This document shows, piece after piece, positions 33,930 to 43,102 of a stretch of 64,000 nt of DNA. The translations under genes and the position numbers were made by a program. Numbering within the stretch: the first letter of the stretch is position 1; each line of letters starts with the position of its first letter. Location: positions 1 to 64,000 of the forward strand of contig JAFEBO010000012.1 in NCBI GenBank assembly GCA_018242625.1, in the 5' to 3' direction. The notes under the pieces were generated by a model. That model was not told where the DNA came from and did no database searches. It was given only the letters and a program-made list of their open reading frames with translations. Source of the DNA: Planctomycetota bacterium (GTDB taxonomy: Bacteria > Planctomycetota > Phycisphaerae > Phycisphaerales > UBA1924).

Positions 33930-36275
33930 TCAGGGGCAGAGCAGGTTGTCGTAGGCTTCTGCGAAGATCACAAAGTCGGAGTCGTCGGTCAGGCCGTCGC
34001 CGCTGAAATCGCCGGCCATGGAGATCAGCTCGTTGTACGCGCCGGCGAACAGGACAAAGTCGCCGTCGTCTATTTGCCCATCCAGATTCAGATCGCACGG
34101 GCAGGCGCCGGAAACAACCGAAAATTCGAGAAGCGTCGTGCCGCTCGCGGTAGTGCCCGCCAAGCCGTCGCCGGTCGGAAAGCTCGCCGGATCGCCGGGA
34201 GCAAAGACGTCTCCGTCCAGCGGCTGGCTGGAAGCAAGCGAAAGCGGATCGTCGAGGAGCACGAGCCGATAGACGCCGGGGCTGGACCGCGATCCGAAGG
34301 CGAGGGTCGCGGTCAGCGTGCTTGGGTTGTAGTCGAACGTGAGCGGCACGGCATCGCCGCCGACACGGCGCAGCTCAAACTGGGCGGCGTTCACCGACAC
34401 GGGCTCGCTGAAGACAAGCTGAACGCTGGACGGTGAGGTGGCGAATACGGAGGTAGAGCCGGCGACCGGCGATGCTTCCAGCACAACGGGCGGGCCGATC
34501 AGCGGAGTCTCGCCCGAAACTCCGTAGTTGAGCACCCAGCGGTCGGGGTCGAAAAAGAGATCTCGTGCACCGGCATCACCCGAGCTTCTCACGAAAAAGC
34601 TCGTGCGGGCGATCGGGCGCACGACATGGCGAACCGGCCCCAGATCCGTCGCGAATTCCACGGTGAGAGGGTGCGTGAAAACGGGCCAGGAAAGGTCCTG
34701 CGTCTGACGCACATGGAAGCGGGTCCAGTTTTTGCCGTTCACAACGAAGCTCTGCAGCCCCTTGGCGTAGCTCGGAGCGCCGATTCCGTACACCCATTCA
34801 TTGAAAAATGTCTCGAGGTTGAGCCCGCTCACCTGCTCAGCCAACGCCCTGAAATCTTCTGTGGAGGCGGCCGAACCCTGGTACGCATTTCTCCAGGCCG
34901 CGAGTATCTCGAAAAAAGTCTGATCGCCGACAAGTCCACGCAGCATGTGCAGGACCCAGCCCGCCTTGCGATAGGTCAGGTCGCGATCGAAGATCCTCGC
35001 CTCGCTCGAAATGTCGTCGCAGAAGACGGTGCCCCCGACCTTGGCAATATCCGGCCGCGATCCGACCATGAAAGCCTGCAGCGCCGATGCGCCGGAGGAT
35101 CCGGGCTTGCGTTCGGCCCAGAGCGCTTCGGTGTAAGTGGCGAAGCCCTCGTTGAGCCAGATATCGTGCCATGTGCGGCAGGTGACGTTGTCGCCCCACC
35201 ACTGATGCCCCAGTTCATGGATCGTCACGCCCTCGGCAAAGTTGCCCTGCCCGACGAGCGTCTGGTGCTCCATCCCGCCCGCGAAGGGGAACTGGTAAAT
35301 GCCGTAACCCTCCAGGGGGAAGGGGTATTCGCCGTACAGAGGGCGGAGCACATCGAGCATGGTTGCGGACTTCTGCCATGCCGCACGGTTCGCGGGGGTG
35401 TCGAGGCTTGAGTAGATGAAAAACCGGAGCGGAAAAGTCACGCTGCCTGGCCCGGAAAGAGCGCTGCCGGAATAGCCGGGCGCCCAGGAGTTGTACTTGG
35501 CGACGCTGAAGCAGGCGAGATACGTCGCCATCGGGTAGACGCTCGCCCATCGAGAACGCGACTTGCCGTTGCCCAGGTCGTCTATTCCCAGCAGCGTTCC
35601 GTTCGACACGGCGGTGAGCGCCGAGTCGTGGATGATCGCGATCTCCCAAGTGGCCTTTTCTGTGTTGTCGCCGGGCTGACCGAAATCGGCGTCCTTACAG
35701 GGCCACCAGGTCCCCGCATCGAAGGGCTCGCTGAATGAACTCACGACCGGCGCATTGTCCTGGCCGCTCCAGAGCAAGCCCGAGGAGCCCTGCGGCGCCG
35801 ATCCGGCGTACGGAATCGTGACATCAAAGACTTCGTCCGCGTTGTATGCGCGATCGAGCTGAATGCGCTTTGCATGAATACCAACGGAAACGGGAGCACC
35901 GACGGGATTTCCAGAGACGAGAATCTGCCCGGGCGCCAGCAGGTCGGAAAGTTGAAACGTGAATTCCGTGAGCCCGTCGACCCGACTCTTGAGCGTCAGG
36001 ACCGCGGTCCCCTCGATGGTCTGCGTGGCGGGGAAAGGCTCGATTGTCACGCTGCTGTGCAGGAGATCCGTGGCATCAAAAACTTCCCTGTTCCCCAAAC
36101 CACCCGAAGGTTGTCCGCCGGCCCGATACATGTTTCGCAGCTGACGGCACTTGGAACAGATTTCGGTTTCGTCTGAATCACATGGGCTGTCGGCGCGCAC
36201 CGACGGGGTGCACGGAAGAACTCCGAGCAACCAGGGCATTGCTGCCACGGCGAGATACAAGATGCCTCGACGCAC
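33930..36275 (-). CDS. Secreted M1-family metallopeptidase with dockerin-like C-terminus
   Basis: A 781-residue exported aminopeptidase-type protein. Signal peptide about 1-28 (hydrophobic core, VRA-DS cleavage). M1 beta domain, then GGMEHQT in place of the canonical GAMEN, and the zinc site HELGH at 353-357 with Glu376 (WLNEGFATYTE), spacing HEXXHX18E. A Big-like beta region around 590-715 (VSVNAAQFELRRVGGDAV) follows, and the last 58 residues are a CPCDLN-type dockerin-like double EF-hand module (DLNLDGQIDDGDF, DFSGDGLTDDSDF) of the kind that marks many exported Phycisphaerae proteins. GTG start at 36275 with AGAGGG upstream. Convergent with the RluA fusion, 44-nt gap. Confidence 0.9.
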   Translation of the reverse strand: MRRGILYLAVAAMPWLLGVLPCTPSVRADSPCDSDETEICSKCRQLRNMYRAGGQPSGGLGNREVFDATDLLHSSVTIEPFPATQTIEGTAVLTLKSRVDGLTEFTFQLSDLLAPGQILVSGNPVGAPVSVGIHAKRIQLDRAYNADEVFDVTIPYAGSAPQGSSGLLWSGQDNAPVVSSFSEPFDAGTWWPCKDADFGQPGDNTEKATWEIAIIHDSALTAVSNGTLLGIDDLGNGKSRSRWASVYPMATYLACFSVAKYNSWAPGYSGSALSGPGSVTFPLRFFIYSSLDTPANRAAWQKSATMLDVLRPLYGEYPFPLEGYGIYQFPFAGGMEHQTLVGQGNFAEGVTIHELGHQWWGDNVTCRTWHDIWLNEGFATYTEALWAERKPGSSGASALQAFMVGSRPDIAKVGGTVFCDDISSEARIFDRDLTYRKAGWVLHMLRGLVGDQTFFEILAAWRNAYQGSAASTEDFRALAEQVSGLNLETFFNEWVYGIGAPSYAKGLQSFVVNGKNWTRFHVRQTQDLSWPVFTHPLTVEFATDLGPVRHVVRPIARTSFFVRSSGDAGARDLFFDPDRWVLNYGVSGETPLIGPPVVLEASPVAGSTSVFATSPSSVQLVFSEPVSVNAAQFELRRVGGDAVPLTFDYNPSTLTATLAFGSRSSPGVYRLVLLDDPLSLASSQPLDGDVFAPGDPASFPTGDGLAGTTASGTTLLEFSVVSGACPCDLNLDGQIDDGDFVLFAGAYNELISMAGDFSGDGLTDDSDFVIFAEAYDNLLCP

Positions 36276-36461
36276 GATCGTCCCTCTCCGAAACCTTGCG
36301 GCCGCCCTTACGGACGCCAGGGTTACCAGCGTACAGCTAATGTTCGGCCGGCGGAGAAATCACGATGCGAACATCCGTAAATTTCGGGAATGAGGACCGA
36401 TAGCCGCACAAATCCTGACGCCAGAAGGGGTGCTCCGAACACCGGCAGAACAGGTGGCGGG

Positions 36462-36467
36462 TACAAT
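36462..36467 (+). promoter_or_regulatory. -10 element of tRNA-Gly
   Basis: TACAAT nine bases before the tRNA 5' end, a five-of-six match to the -10 consensus. No clear -35 at 17 nt upstream. The 201-nt gap to the divergent peptidase gene holds nothing else recognisable. Confidence 0.5.
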
Positions 36468-36476
36468 GCGGGCGTT

Positions 36477-36548
36477 GCGGGTGTAGCTCAGTGGTAGAGC
36501 GTCAGCCTTCCAAGCTGAATGTCGAGGGTTCAAATCCCTTCGCCCGCT
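36477..36548 (+). tRNA. tRNA-Gly (anticodon UCC)
   Basis: Full cloverleaf: acceptor GCGGGTG with CGCCCGC, D stem GCTC/GAGC, anticodon stem TCAGC/GCTGA with loop CTTCCAA (anticodon TCC), T arm GAGGG-TTCAAAT-CCCTT, discriminator T. CCA is not encoded. A strong terminator hairpin follows 17 nt later. Confidence 0.95.
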
Positions 36549-36564
36549 TTGGTGAGCAAAGAAA

Positions 36565-36589
36565 AGCCCGTCGGGTTAACCGACGGGCT
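36565..36589. terminator. Bidirectional terminator between tRNA-Gly and the pilin gene
   Basis: A perfect 10-bp stem AGCCCGTCGG/CCGACGGGCT with a 5-nt loop, A-rich on the left (GCAAAGAAA) and T-rich on the right (GTTTGCTTTC). It can end the tRNA transcript rightward and the pilin operon leftward. Confidence 0.8.
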
Positions 36590-36678
36590 GTTTGCTTTCA
36601 TGACGGGTGAGCGACCTACTTGGCCTGCAGTTCTTCCTGAGTAGCGGAGAGGTCTCCGAGGGCTACTCCCAATTCCCT

Positions 36679-37164
36679 TCAGTAGGTGTTGTACTTCACG
36701 CCGCGTGCATCCACTTCGGCGTCGGGGCAGTTTGGGGTGACGCCGCCGGTCGTGGCGTCGTAGACCCAGGCAAAGGAGCCGCCGAGGGTGCCGGTGAAGG
36801 TGTTCTTGCCCTTGTTCGATCCGACCGAAAGCGGCGGGACGACGCGGAGATAGGGGCCGTAGATGACGCCTGTGCCGGCGTTTTTCGTGGCGCTGAACGT
36901 CGAGCCGGTCACGTCGGAGTACTGCGTGAGGGCGTTGGTGACGTCGGTGAGAGACGGGTAGCTTCCGCCGTGCTCGGTCTGATAGAGGTCGAGAGCATTG
37001 CGGAGGACCGCCAGGTCCGCCATGACGGCATTGTCGGCGGCGGCGGTCGCGCTGCGGCTCATGCGCGGCACGGCGATCGCGGCGAGAATGCCGAGGATCA
37101 CAACAACGATGACCAGTTCAAGAAGGCTGAATGCACGGCGTGTGCGAAGCGCGATCGATGACAT
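36679..37164 (-). CDS. Type IV pilin/GspG-like major pilin candidate
   Basis: A 161-residue prepilin. Leader RTRRAFSLLELVIVVVILG: Ala at -1, Phe +1, Glu +5, and a classic pilin helix (GILAAIAVPRMSRSA). The C-terminal part (WVYDATTGGVTPNCP) resembles the GspG-type end. Normal pilin length, unlike the enlarged pseudopilins of the first locus, so it is the best candidate for the major subunit. Preceded by a strong AGGGAG ribosome site seven bases before the ATG, consistent with high expression. Last gene of the pilBCMNO operon, after a 166-nt gap. Confidence 0.87.
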   Translation of the reverse strand: MSSIALRTRRAFSLLELVIVVVILGILAAIAVPRMSRSATAAADNAVMADLAVLRNALDLYQTEHGGSYPSLTDVTNALTQYSDVTGSTFSATKNAGTGVIYGPYLRVVPPLSVGSNKGKNTFTGTLGGSFAWVYDATTGGVTPNCPDAEVDARGVKYNTY

Positions 37165-37330
37165 GCTTGGACTCCCTGTGTACCCGGTGGGCGGCCCGGT
37201 CGACGAGCCATGCGTCTGCTATCGAACGCTCCAAACCGGGGGATCAACCGCAGGAACGGAACCGGGCCTGTCCGCCGGCGCTTTGTGCGGTCTATACCGT
37301 TCGCGCCGATCGCAAAGATTGATCGAGGCG

Positions 37331-37852
37331 TTATCGGGGCTGCGGAAGACGAAGTTCGACCCGGCCCTCCGGGCTCTCGAAAATGGCGCTCGAGCGGGTG
37401 ACCTCTATGAGCCTGAACCCGTCGATTTCTTCGCCGATCTGAACCGCCCGACCGTTGACGAGCGCGTTGGAACCCTTCGCGTTGGTCGCGATAGCGCTCA
37501 AATGGTGTGACGAAGCGAACTGCTTCCGGCCCTCATCGCTCGGGCGGGGCTCCGGATGGGCAGGCGCCGGGGTCTCCGGGTGCGGTTTGCGCAGCGTGGC
37601 CTCGAACAGATCCGCTTCGTCGGCGGGGAGCGCAACCTGGCGCAGCCTGAAAGCAAGAGATGAAGCCGGGCCGGGAGAAGAAGTCGATCTGGCGGACGCG
37701 GGCTGCGGCGTGCTCTGCGAATTCGGAGGCATCTCGGCCGCGTGGACGGTCTTTGCGCCCGTCATTCCGATAAACCCACGGTCGATCACGAGCGCCCCGC
37801 CCGCCAGAACCAGGACCGCCGCGTAGACCTGTCGCTCACGAGAAATCGCCAT
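37331..37852 (-). CDS. GspB/GspC- or PilP-like periplasmic linker protein
   Basis: A 173-residue bitopic protein: short cytoplasmic start, hydrophobic helix (VYAAVLVLAGGALVI, about 9-23), a Ser/Pro/Ala-rich linker, and a small C-terminal beta domain (NALVNGRAVQIGEEIDGFRL to the end). This domain resembles the HR-like domain of GspB, GspC and PilP that contacts the secretin. Start ATG at 37852, 43 nt after pilO. Placed after pilM-N-O, exactly where pilP normally lies. Remote similarity only, so the role is inferred from position. Confidence 0.6.
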   Translation of the reverse strand: MAISRERQVYAAVLVLAGGALVIDRGFIGMTGAKTVHAAEMPPNSQSTPQPASARSTSSPGPASSLAFRLRQVALPADEADLFEATLRKPHPETPAPAHPEPRPSDEGRKQFASSHHLSAIATNAKGSNALVNGRAVQIGEEIDGFRLIEVTRSSAIFESPEGRVELRLPQPR

Positions 37853-37895
37853 ATTCCAAACCTGCAAATCGCGGAGCGGGCAGGCAAGGAAAGTT

Positions 37896-38480
37896 TCACT
37901 TCGCTGGAGCGGGCTGCGCCGGCTGTGAGGCCTGTGCGGCATACCACACGAGTTCAAAGACGAATGCGGCGTTGTCCGGACCGGCCGCGGAGTCGCGTGC
38001 AATCTCGAGACCGGAGACCGCAACATCCGGGAAAGCCTTGCGAAGATCCGCCAGGCACGCGCGGCATTCGGGAAAGGACCCCCGCCCCTCCATCCGGATC
38101 GGGAGCAGCGTTGCCTTCGGAGCCTTCTGCGGCGCGCCCGGTGCGACGCGGTCGAGCGTGAGTTTGTGACGACCGGCCAGTTCGGTGAGCGAAGAAATCC
38201 GGGCGTTGAGCCTGGAAATGGGCTCCACTTCGACCCGGGTTTCGGTCAGTTCTCGCTCGATTCGCGCCAGATCACCCTCCAGATCGAAGCGCTGCTCGCG
38301 GAGCTTTCGCGCCTGGGCACGCCCGTCCTCGATCCGTCGCTCCGCCTCGCGCTGCACGCTGCGTTCCTGCAGGAGCGGGACAAACGCCCCCAGCCCAAAG
38401 CAGATGGTCAGAATCCCCGCGGCGGCCAGCCCCGCCAGGTCAATCCCGAATCGTGAACCGCTCAGAACTGGGAATTTCAT
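37896..38480 (-). CDS. pilO: PilO/GspM-like alignment protein
   Basis: A 194-residue bitopic inner-membrane protein: helix at about 13-35 (IDLAGLAAAGILTICFGLGAFV), a coiled-coil stretch (about 40-90, rich in R, E and heptad L), and a small ferredoxin-like C-terminal region. This matches PilO/GspM architecture. With PilN it should link the PilM ring to periplasmic parts. ATG overlaps the pilN stop by 4 nt. Sequence identity to PilO is low; the call rests on architecture plus the pilM-N-O order. Confidence 0.72.
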   Translation of the reverse strand: MKFPVLSGSRFGIDLAGLAAAGILTICFGLGAFVPLLQERSVQREAERRIEDGRAQARKLREQRFDLEGDLARIERELTETRVEVEPISRLNARISSLTELAGRHKLTLDRVAPGAPQKAPKATLLPIRMEGRGSFPECRACLADLRKAFPDVAVSGLEIARDSAAGPDNAAFVFELVWYAAQASQPAQPAPAK

Positions 38481-39079
38481 GGCTTGGCTCCGGCCCCGGG
38501 CTCTTCGATGCTGGTTTCGATCTCGAATCCGACAAAGCCCTCGGGCTCCGAACCGGTTTTCCGCGCATCTGCCAGCGTGACCCGCTCGAAAAGGCCTGCG
38601 CTTTCAAGACGCAGCGCGAACTGGGCGATGGCCCGATGGTCCTTCGCGATGCCCGAAATTTTCAGCCAGACGCCTCGCTGAACCGGAGCCTTCTTTCCTG
38701 CTGTTTCGGCCTTTCGAGCTCCAAGCGCCACGCGCTCGATCTCGATATCGCCCCCGCGGAGAGATCCGATGAGGCTGAGCAGCACGCTCCAATCCGGATG
38801 ATCCGAGATGGACTTGGCGGTGGCGAGCGAGGACTGCGTGGCGCCGATCTTGGCGCGAAGACTCTGTATCGCCGTCTCGAGTACGGTCTTCTCGGTGGCG
38901 ACCGTTTCCGCCCGGCGCTGGAGCACAGAACCACCGCCGCTCAGGACTTGACGGGTTCCGATCCATGCGATTGTCAGCAGCGTGCAATACGCCAACAACG
39001 AGACGGCCCAGAACCTCAATCGGTCCTCGCGCACGAGCGATCTGCGTCTCGAAGCTGAAAGCAGGTTGGCGCTCAGCAT
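38477..39079 (-). CDS. pilN: PilN-like alignment protein
   Basis: A 200-residue bitopic protein: basic N-terminus (SASRRRSLVREDRLR), helix about 27-45 (WAVSLLAYCTLLTIAWIG), coiled coil (about 55-95), then a periplasmic alpha/beta domain, the layout of PilN/GspL C-terminal proteins. The ATG at 39079 has AGGAGG about seven bases upstream and overlaps the pilM stop by 7 nt. The conserved PilM-binding INLLP motif seems replaced by SANLLSASRRR. Role inferred from order and topology. Confidence 0.72.
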   Translation of the reverse strand: MLSANLLSASRRRSLVREDRLRFWAVSLLAYCTLLTIAWIGTRQVLSGGGSVLQRRAETVATEKTVLETAIQSLRAKIGATQSSLATAKSISDHPDWSVLLSLIGSLRGGDIEIERVALGARKAETAGKKAPVQRGVWLKISGIAKDHRAIAQFALRLESAGLFERVTLADARKTGSEPEGFVGFEIETSIEEPGAGAKP

Positions 39080-40128
39080 GCTCCCGCCTCCTGACTGAGG
39101 CACAGCCCAAAGCAGGCCGCAAGTTCGCCGCGTTGCGCCTGCTCACGCGGCAATGAACCTCCCAGGCCAAGCTCGGCGAGCGTCGTGCTCCGGACATCAA
39201 ACGGCAGGCGCTCGGCGATCATGTCCCGCAGGCTTTCCGCTGTGGGGATCGCAGATTCGAGCAGGACTCGCGCCAGCTTGCGGCCACCGCACCTTCGGCC
39301 GATGTAGGATGTTGCGGTTAGAACTTCCGCCGACAGCTTGTCGGCAAAGTGAAGCAGCAGATCCCGGATCTCGCGTGCGGCGTCGGGATCGGTGAGAAGC
39401 GTCCTGCCGCCCGACACCGCGTCGCTGACAGCGATCTCCGCCAGGTCCGTGTCCAGCCCCAGAGTTCCCGCGACGACACGATGCAAAGTCTCGAGGTCGG
39501 CCCCTTCAATGGCACGCTCAAGCACGACTTGCGAATGCGTCATGGCCAGAAACCTTGTCTGCTTCCAGCCAAGTGAGAGCACCGCCTGAAGATCCTGGGG
39601 AGCCGGCGTGGCGATCACCGCACACGCCCGAGCAACAGAAGCGCTCCGTGGCTCGAGCGTCCGCAGATCCAGTTCGTGGCGGGCGAAAGCATCGAAAATG
39701 GGATCGGTGCACTCGTGAGGGCAGGCGACAACCATGCACGAAGTGGTGCCGGACTGACGTGCCGGGATCGGAACCTCCCACATTGCGAGTTCGAGCATCT
39801 CGGGATTTTGTTTGAACATCCGACCGATCTCGGCCGCGGCGATAGCGCGGAGTGGAGCCCCGCTCCGGGCCGGCGGAAGCTCAAGAACAGCCCCGAACGT
39901 GGACGAATCCGGAAGGCAGAGGGCAAGATCGGTTCCCACGAATCCGCGTCGACGCAGCACGCCGCTGATGCGGGAGGCTTCGGCTTCGAATCCCGAGTCG
40001 GGAGAAAGACGTGCGAAGCTCGCCCACGCATGGACGTGGCGTTCGGTTCCCCGCAGGGCGAGTTGGAGGATGGAAACACGAGTGTCGCCGATATCGACGG
40101 CGATGGGAGTCAACCGCTTGAACTTCAT
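39073..40128 (-). CDS. pilM: PilM-like actin-fold pilus assembly protein
   Basis: A 351-residue cytoplasmic protein. The N-terminal phosphate-1 loop TPIAVDIGDTRVSILQL is characteristic of PilM/FtsA-like actin-fold proteins. PilM forms the cytoplasmic ring that binds the PilN N-terminus and PilB. Overlaps pilC by 4 nt upstream and pilN by 7 nt downstream. Divergent in its later motifs but the pilC-pilM-pilN-pilO order is standard. Confidence 0.82.
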   Translation of the reverse strand: MKFKRLTPIAVDIGDTRVSILQLALRGTERHVHAWASFARLSPDSGFEAEASRISGVLRRRGFVGTDLALCLPDSSTFGAVLELPPARSGAPLRAIAAAEIGRMFKQNPEMLELAMWEVPIPARQSGTTSCMVVACPHECTDPIFDAFARHELDLRTLEPRSASVARACAVIATPAPQDLQAVLSLGWKQTRFLAMTHSQVVLERAIEGADLETLHRVVAGTLGLDTDLAEIAVSDAVSGGRTLLTDPDAAREIRDLLLHFADKLSAEVLTATSYIGRRCGGRKLARVLLESAIPTAESLRDMIAERLPFDVRSTTLAELGLGGSLPREQAQRGELAACFGLCLSQEAGAC

Positions 40129-41357
40129 GGCGCTGCCCCCCCTCCACCGGCATTCGCGGCGAGATCAAAGAGCGGAAGGAACATGCTGATCGCGACCCCA
40201 CCCACGAGCACACCCATGATCGTCAGGACAAACGGCTCGATCAGGGCGGAGAGCATCTTGACGAACTGTTCGTTGTCCTCGTCGAGGAACTCGGCGATCT
40301 GCAGCAGCACGGGGCCGATCTGCCCGGAACGCTCCCCGCTGGCGATCGCTTCCCGCACTGCGGGGCTGACGAGAAGGGGGTCGTTGATTGCGTCTGCAAG
40401 GCCGACTCCCTTTTCGACCGCGGCTTCGCACTTGGCGAGCAGGCTGGCGTAGCTGTCGCTGGTGAGTGATTCCCGCGTCAGTTTGAGGGCATCGAGAAGG
40501 TTCACCCGTGCCTCGAGCAGCGTGCCCAAAAGACGGGCGACTCCGGCCATCGCGAAGCTGCGCCGGATCGGCCCGATCCGCGGCAGAGTGACGACGGCTC
40601 TGTCGACTGCGCGCTTTCCGGCCGCCGAGCGGAGCCAGAAGCCGATGGCGGCGATCCCCGCCAGGGCCGCGGGCACGAGCCACGGCCAGTCGCGGCGCAG
40701 AACGTCCGACGTCGCTATCAAGAGCTTGGTGGTGGGAGGAAGGGGCGTCTGGAGCGAGTCAAAGAGCTCCGAGAACTGCGGAAGGACAGTGACAAGGAGC
40801 ACAATGACTACCGCAAACGAAACGGTGATCAGGATTGCGGGATAGGTCAACGCGCCGATCACTCCACGGCGGACCGACATGCGCTGCCTCGCAAGAGCCG
40901 CGAGAGACCGCAGCATCTGGTCGAGCACGCCGCCCGATTCGCCGGCCGCCACCATGCTTCGGCAGACCGGGTCGAATGACTTGGGGTGAGAGGCCATCGC
41001 GGCGGAGAACGATTCGCCCTGCTCGACGCGCCGGCGGATATCGTGGATCACACTCCTCCAGCCCGCTTCCGGAGCCTGCTTTTCAAGCACCTCGAGCGCC
41101 TGCACGAGCGGGGTCTTGGTCGATACGAGAATTGCAAGCTGTCGAAAGAAGAGGCTGATCTCGCGGAGGCCGGCGCCCCTTCCACCACGTGCGGCGAGTG
41201 CGTTCGCTTTGTGCGGGGTATCGCCGCCGGCCTGTACCCGTACCGTGAAGATCCCCTGCTTGCGGAGTGCTTCGGAGGCTTCGGCGGGCGATGTGGACTC
41301 GATCACGCCGTCGATGGGTTTTCCCTGGGCGTCAAAGCCCGAGTAGGTGTAGTTCAT
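40125..41357 (-). CDS. pilC: PilC/GspF inner membrane platform protein (second paralogue)
   Basis: A 410-residue platform protein with two T2SSF domains (about 55-180 and 260-385) and helices IGALTYPAILITVSFAVVIVLLVTVL, WPWLVPAALAGIAAIGFW and PFVLTIMGVLVGGVAISMF. The start MNYTYSGFDAQGKPIDGVIE is typical of GspF/PilC. Coupled by ATGA overlaps to pilB upstream and pilM downstream. It lacks the Lys-rich linker of the other GspF. Confidence 0.92.
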   Translation of the reverse strand: MNYTYSGFDAQGKPIDGVIESTSPAEASEALRKQGIFTVRVQAGGDTPHKANALAARGGRGAGLREISLFFRQLAILVSTKTPLVQALEVLEKQAPEAGWRSVIHDIRRRVEQGESFSAAMASHPKSFDPVCRSMVAAGESGGVLDQMLRSLAALARQRMSVRRGVIGALTYPAILITVSFAVVIVLLVTVLPQFSELFDSLQTPLPPTTKLLIATSDVLRRDWPWLVPAALAGIAAIGFWLRSAAGKRAVDRAVVTLPRIGPIRRSFAMAGVARLLGTLLEARVNLLDALKLTRESLTSDSYASLLAKCEAAVEKGVGLADAINDPLLVSPAVREAIASGERSGQIGPVLLQIAEFLDEDNEQFVKMLSALIEPFVLTIMGVLVGGVAISMFLPLFDLAANAGGGGAAP

Positions 41358-43102
41358 GCCGCGGCCCTCGCGTTCGGAGCTGCGGGCGATTCCTGATCTT
41401 CCACGTGCGTGACGCGGAGGACTTCCTCCAGGTCTGTCTTGCCGTCGAGAGCGAGCAGAACTCCCTCGCCACGCAGGGACAGAACGCCGTCGCGCTTGAG
41501 GTGCTCTCGGAGCTCGTGGGTGGGAGCGGCGGCGTAGATCAGCCGTTTAAGAGCAGGGTTGACTTCCATCACCTCGTATACACCCAGCCGCCCTTTGTAG
41601 CCCGTGTCGTGACATTGAGGGCAACCCTCGCCCCTGCGGAAAGGCTTGCCGACGTGATCGGCAAGCCCTGCGTCGGCGAGGACCTGCTCTGTGGGGTAAT
41701 ACTTGGAGGCACAGGACGGACAGATCGTGCGGGCCAGTCGCTGCGCGACAGCGCCGTTGAGTGCGCTCGAGATGAGGTAGTTCTCGATGCTCATGTCCGT
41801 GAGTCGGGCGACGGTGCCGGGGGCGTCGTTGGTGTGAAGGGTTGCGAGCACAAGATGCCCGGTCAGAGCCGCCTGAACGGCAACCCGGGCGGTTTCCTGA
41901 TCGCGGATCTCACCGACCATGATCACGTCAGGATCCTGCCGCAGGATGCTGCGGAGCGCGCGTGCGAATGTGAACCCGATCGCATCCTGCACCTGGATCT
42001 GATTGATGAGATCCAGCTGATACTCCACCGGATCTTCCACCGTCACGATGTTCACGTCGGGACTGCGGAGCAGATCCAGCGCTGAATAGAGAGTTGTTGT
42101 TTTTCCGCTGCCGGTCGGGCCGGTCACCAGCACGAGCCCGTGCGGCCTCTCCAGCACCCGAGTGAAGGCCTGGAGCGTCTCGGACCGAAACCCGAGGTCC
42201 GCCAGGCGGATGCGGAGGTTCGCCTTGTCCAGGATGCGTACGACGATCTTTTCGCCAAGGAGCGTGGGCATGGAAGAAACGCGGAGGTCGATCTCCCGCC
42301 CCTCCGCCACGATCCGAACTCGGCCTTCCTGCGGCAGGCGTTTCTCCGCGATATCCATCTTCCCGATGACCTTTACCCGCGAGACGATCGAGGCGTGCAT
42401 GCCCTGCGGCGGCTTCATGAGGTCGCGCAGCACACCGTCGACGCGGTAGCGGATCCGTGTTCCCTTTTTGTCCGGCTCGATGTGAATATCGCTCGCCTTG
42501 TCGCGGACGGCGGTCAGGAGCGCCACGTTGACAAGATTGATGATCGGGCTTCCCGCGACGAGCCTGTCCAGGTCGGTCGTGGGCCCATCGTCGATCGATT
42601 CCCGCTCGACGACCTCCAGGTCCGATTCCGAAAGGGAAGTCAGGAAGGCGTCGACATTGACGTCGCCCCCGGCGTACTTCTTGACGAATTCGAGGATGTT
42701 GCCCTCGAGCGCAAGAACCGGGCGCACGCGGCAGCCGGTGATCGTGCGGATCCGGTCAAGAGTCGGGAGCGATTGAGGCTCCGCCATAGCGACCGTCAGC
42801 GTGTCGCGCACCTTGAAAAGCGGGATCGCCTTGAGGCGTTCGGATTCTTCCGCGCCCAGGAGTTTGAAAACGGCTGGATCAATCAGGCCATGGCGCAGCT
42901 GGCAATGGCGCACTCCGAGCATCTTCGCCAGCATCTGCGCGAGAGTCGCTGCGGTAATGATGCCCTGCTCCACCAGCAGTTCGCCGAGCATCTGGCCGGT
43001 CCGTGACTGCTCGGTGAGCGCACGGGAGAGCTGCTGGCTGGTGATGACGCCGTCCTTGACGAGCAGATCGCCCAGCCGCATCCTGGAGGCTTCCTGCGTC
43101 AC
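41354..43102 (-). CDS. pilB: PilB/GspE assembly ATPase (third paralogue)
   Basis: A 582-residue ATPase: MshEN-like N-terminal region (MRLGDLLVKDGVITSQQLSRAL), Walker A GPTGSGKTTT at 328-337, VEDPVEYQLDLI, Walker B DPDVIMVGEIRD, GHLVLATLHTNDAPG and a four-cysteine zinc site CPSC/CPQC. The GTG at 43102 is chosen because GAGGAG lies six bases upstream and the codon overlaps the STAS stop (GTGA); an ATG at 43081 also fits. The MshEN type can bind c-di-GMP in MshE, which is notable because an HD-GYP phosphodiesterase is in the same operon. Binding residues were not verified. Confidence 0.93.
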   Translation of the reverse strand: MTQEASRMRLGDLLVKDGVITSQQLSRALTEQSRTGQMLGELLVEQGIITAATLAQMLAKMLGVRHCQLRHGLIDPAVFKLLGAEESERLKAIPLFKVRDTLTVAMAEPQSLPTLDRIRTITGCRVRPVLALEGNILEFVKKYAGGDVNVDAFLTSLSESDLEVVERESIDDGPTTDLDRLVAGSPIINLVNVALLTAVRDKASDIHIEPDKKGTRIRYRVDGVLRDLMKPPQGMHASIVSRVKVIGKMDIAEKRLPQEGRVRIVAEGREIDLRVSSMPTLLGEKIVVRILDKANLRIRLADLGFRSETLQAFTRVLERPHGLVLVTGPTGSGKTTTLYSALDLLRSPDVNIVTVEDPVEYQLDLINQIQVQDAIGFTFARALRSILRQDPDVIMVGEIRDQETARVAVQAALTGHLVLATLHTNDAPGTVARLTDMSIENYLISSALNGAVAQRLARTICPSCASKYYPTEQVLADAGLADHVGKPFRRGEGCPQCHDTGYKGRLGVYEVMEVNPALKRLIYAAAPTHELREHLKRDGVLSLRGEGVLLALDGKTDLEEVLRVTHVEDQESPAAPNARAAA

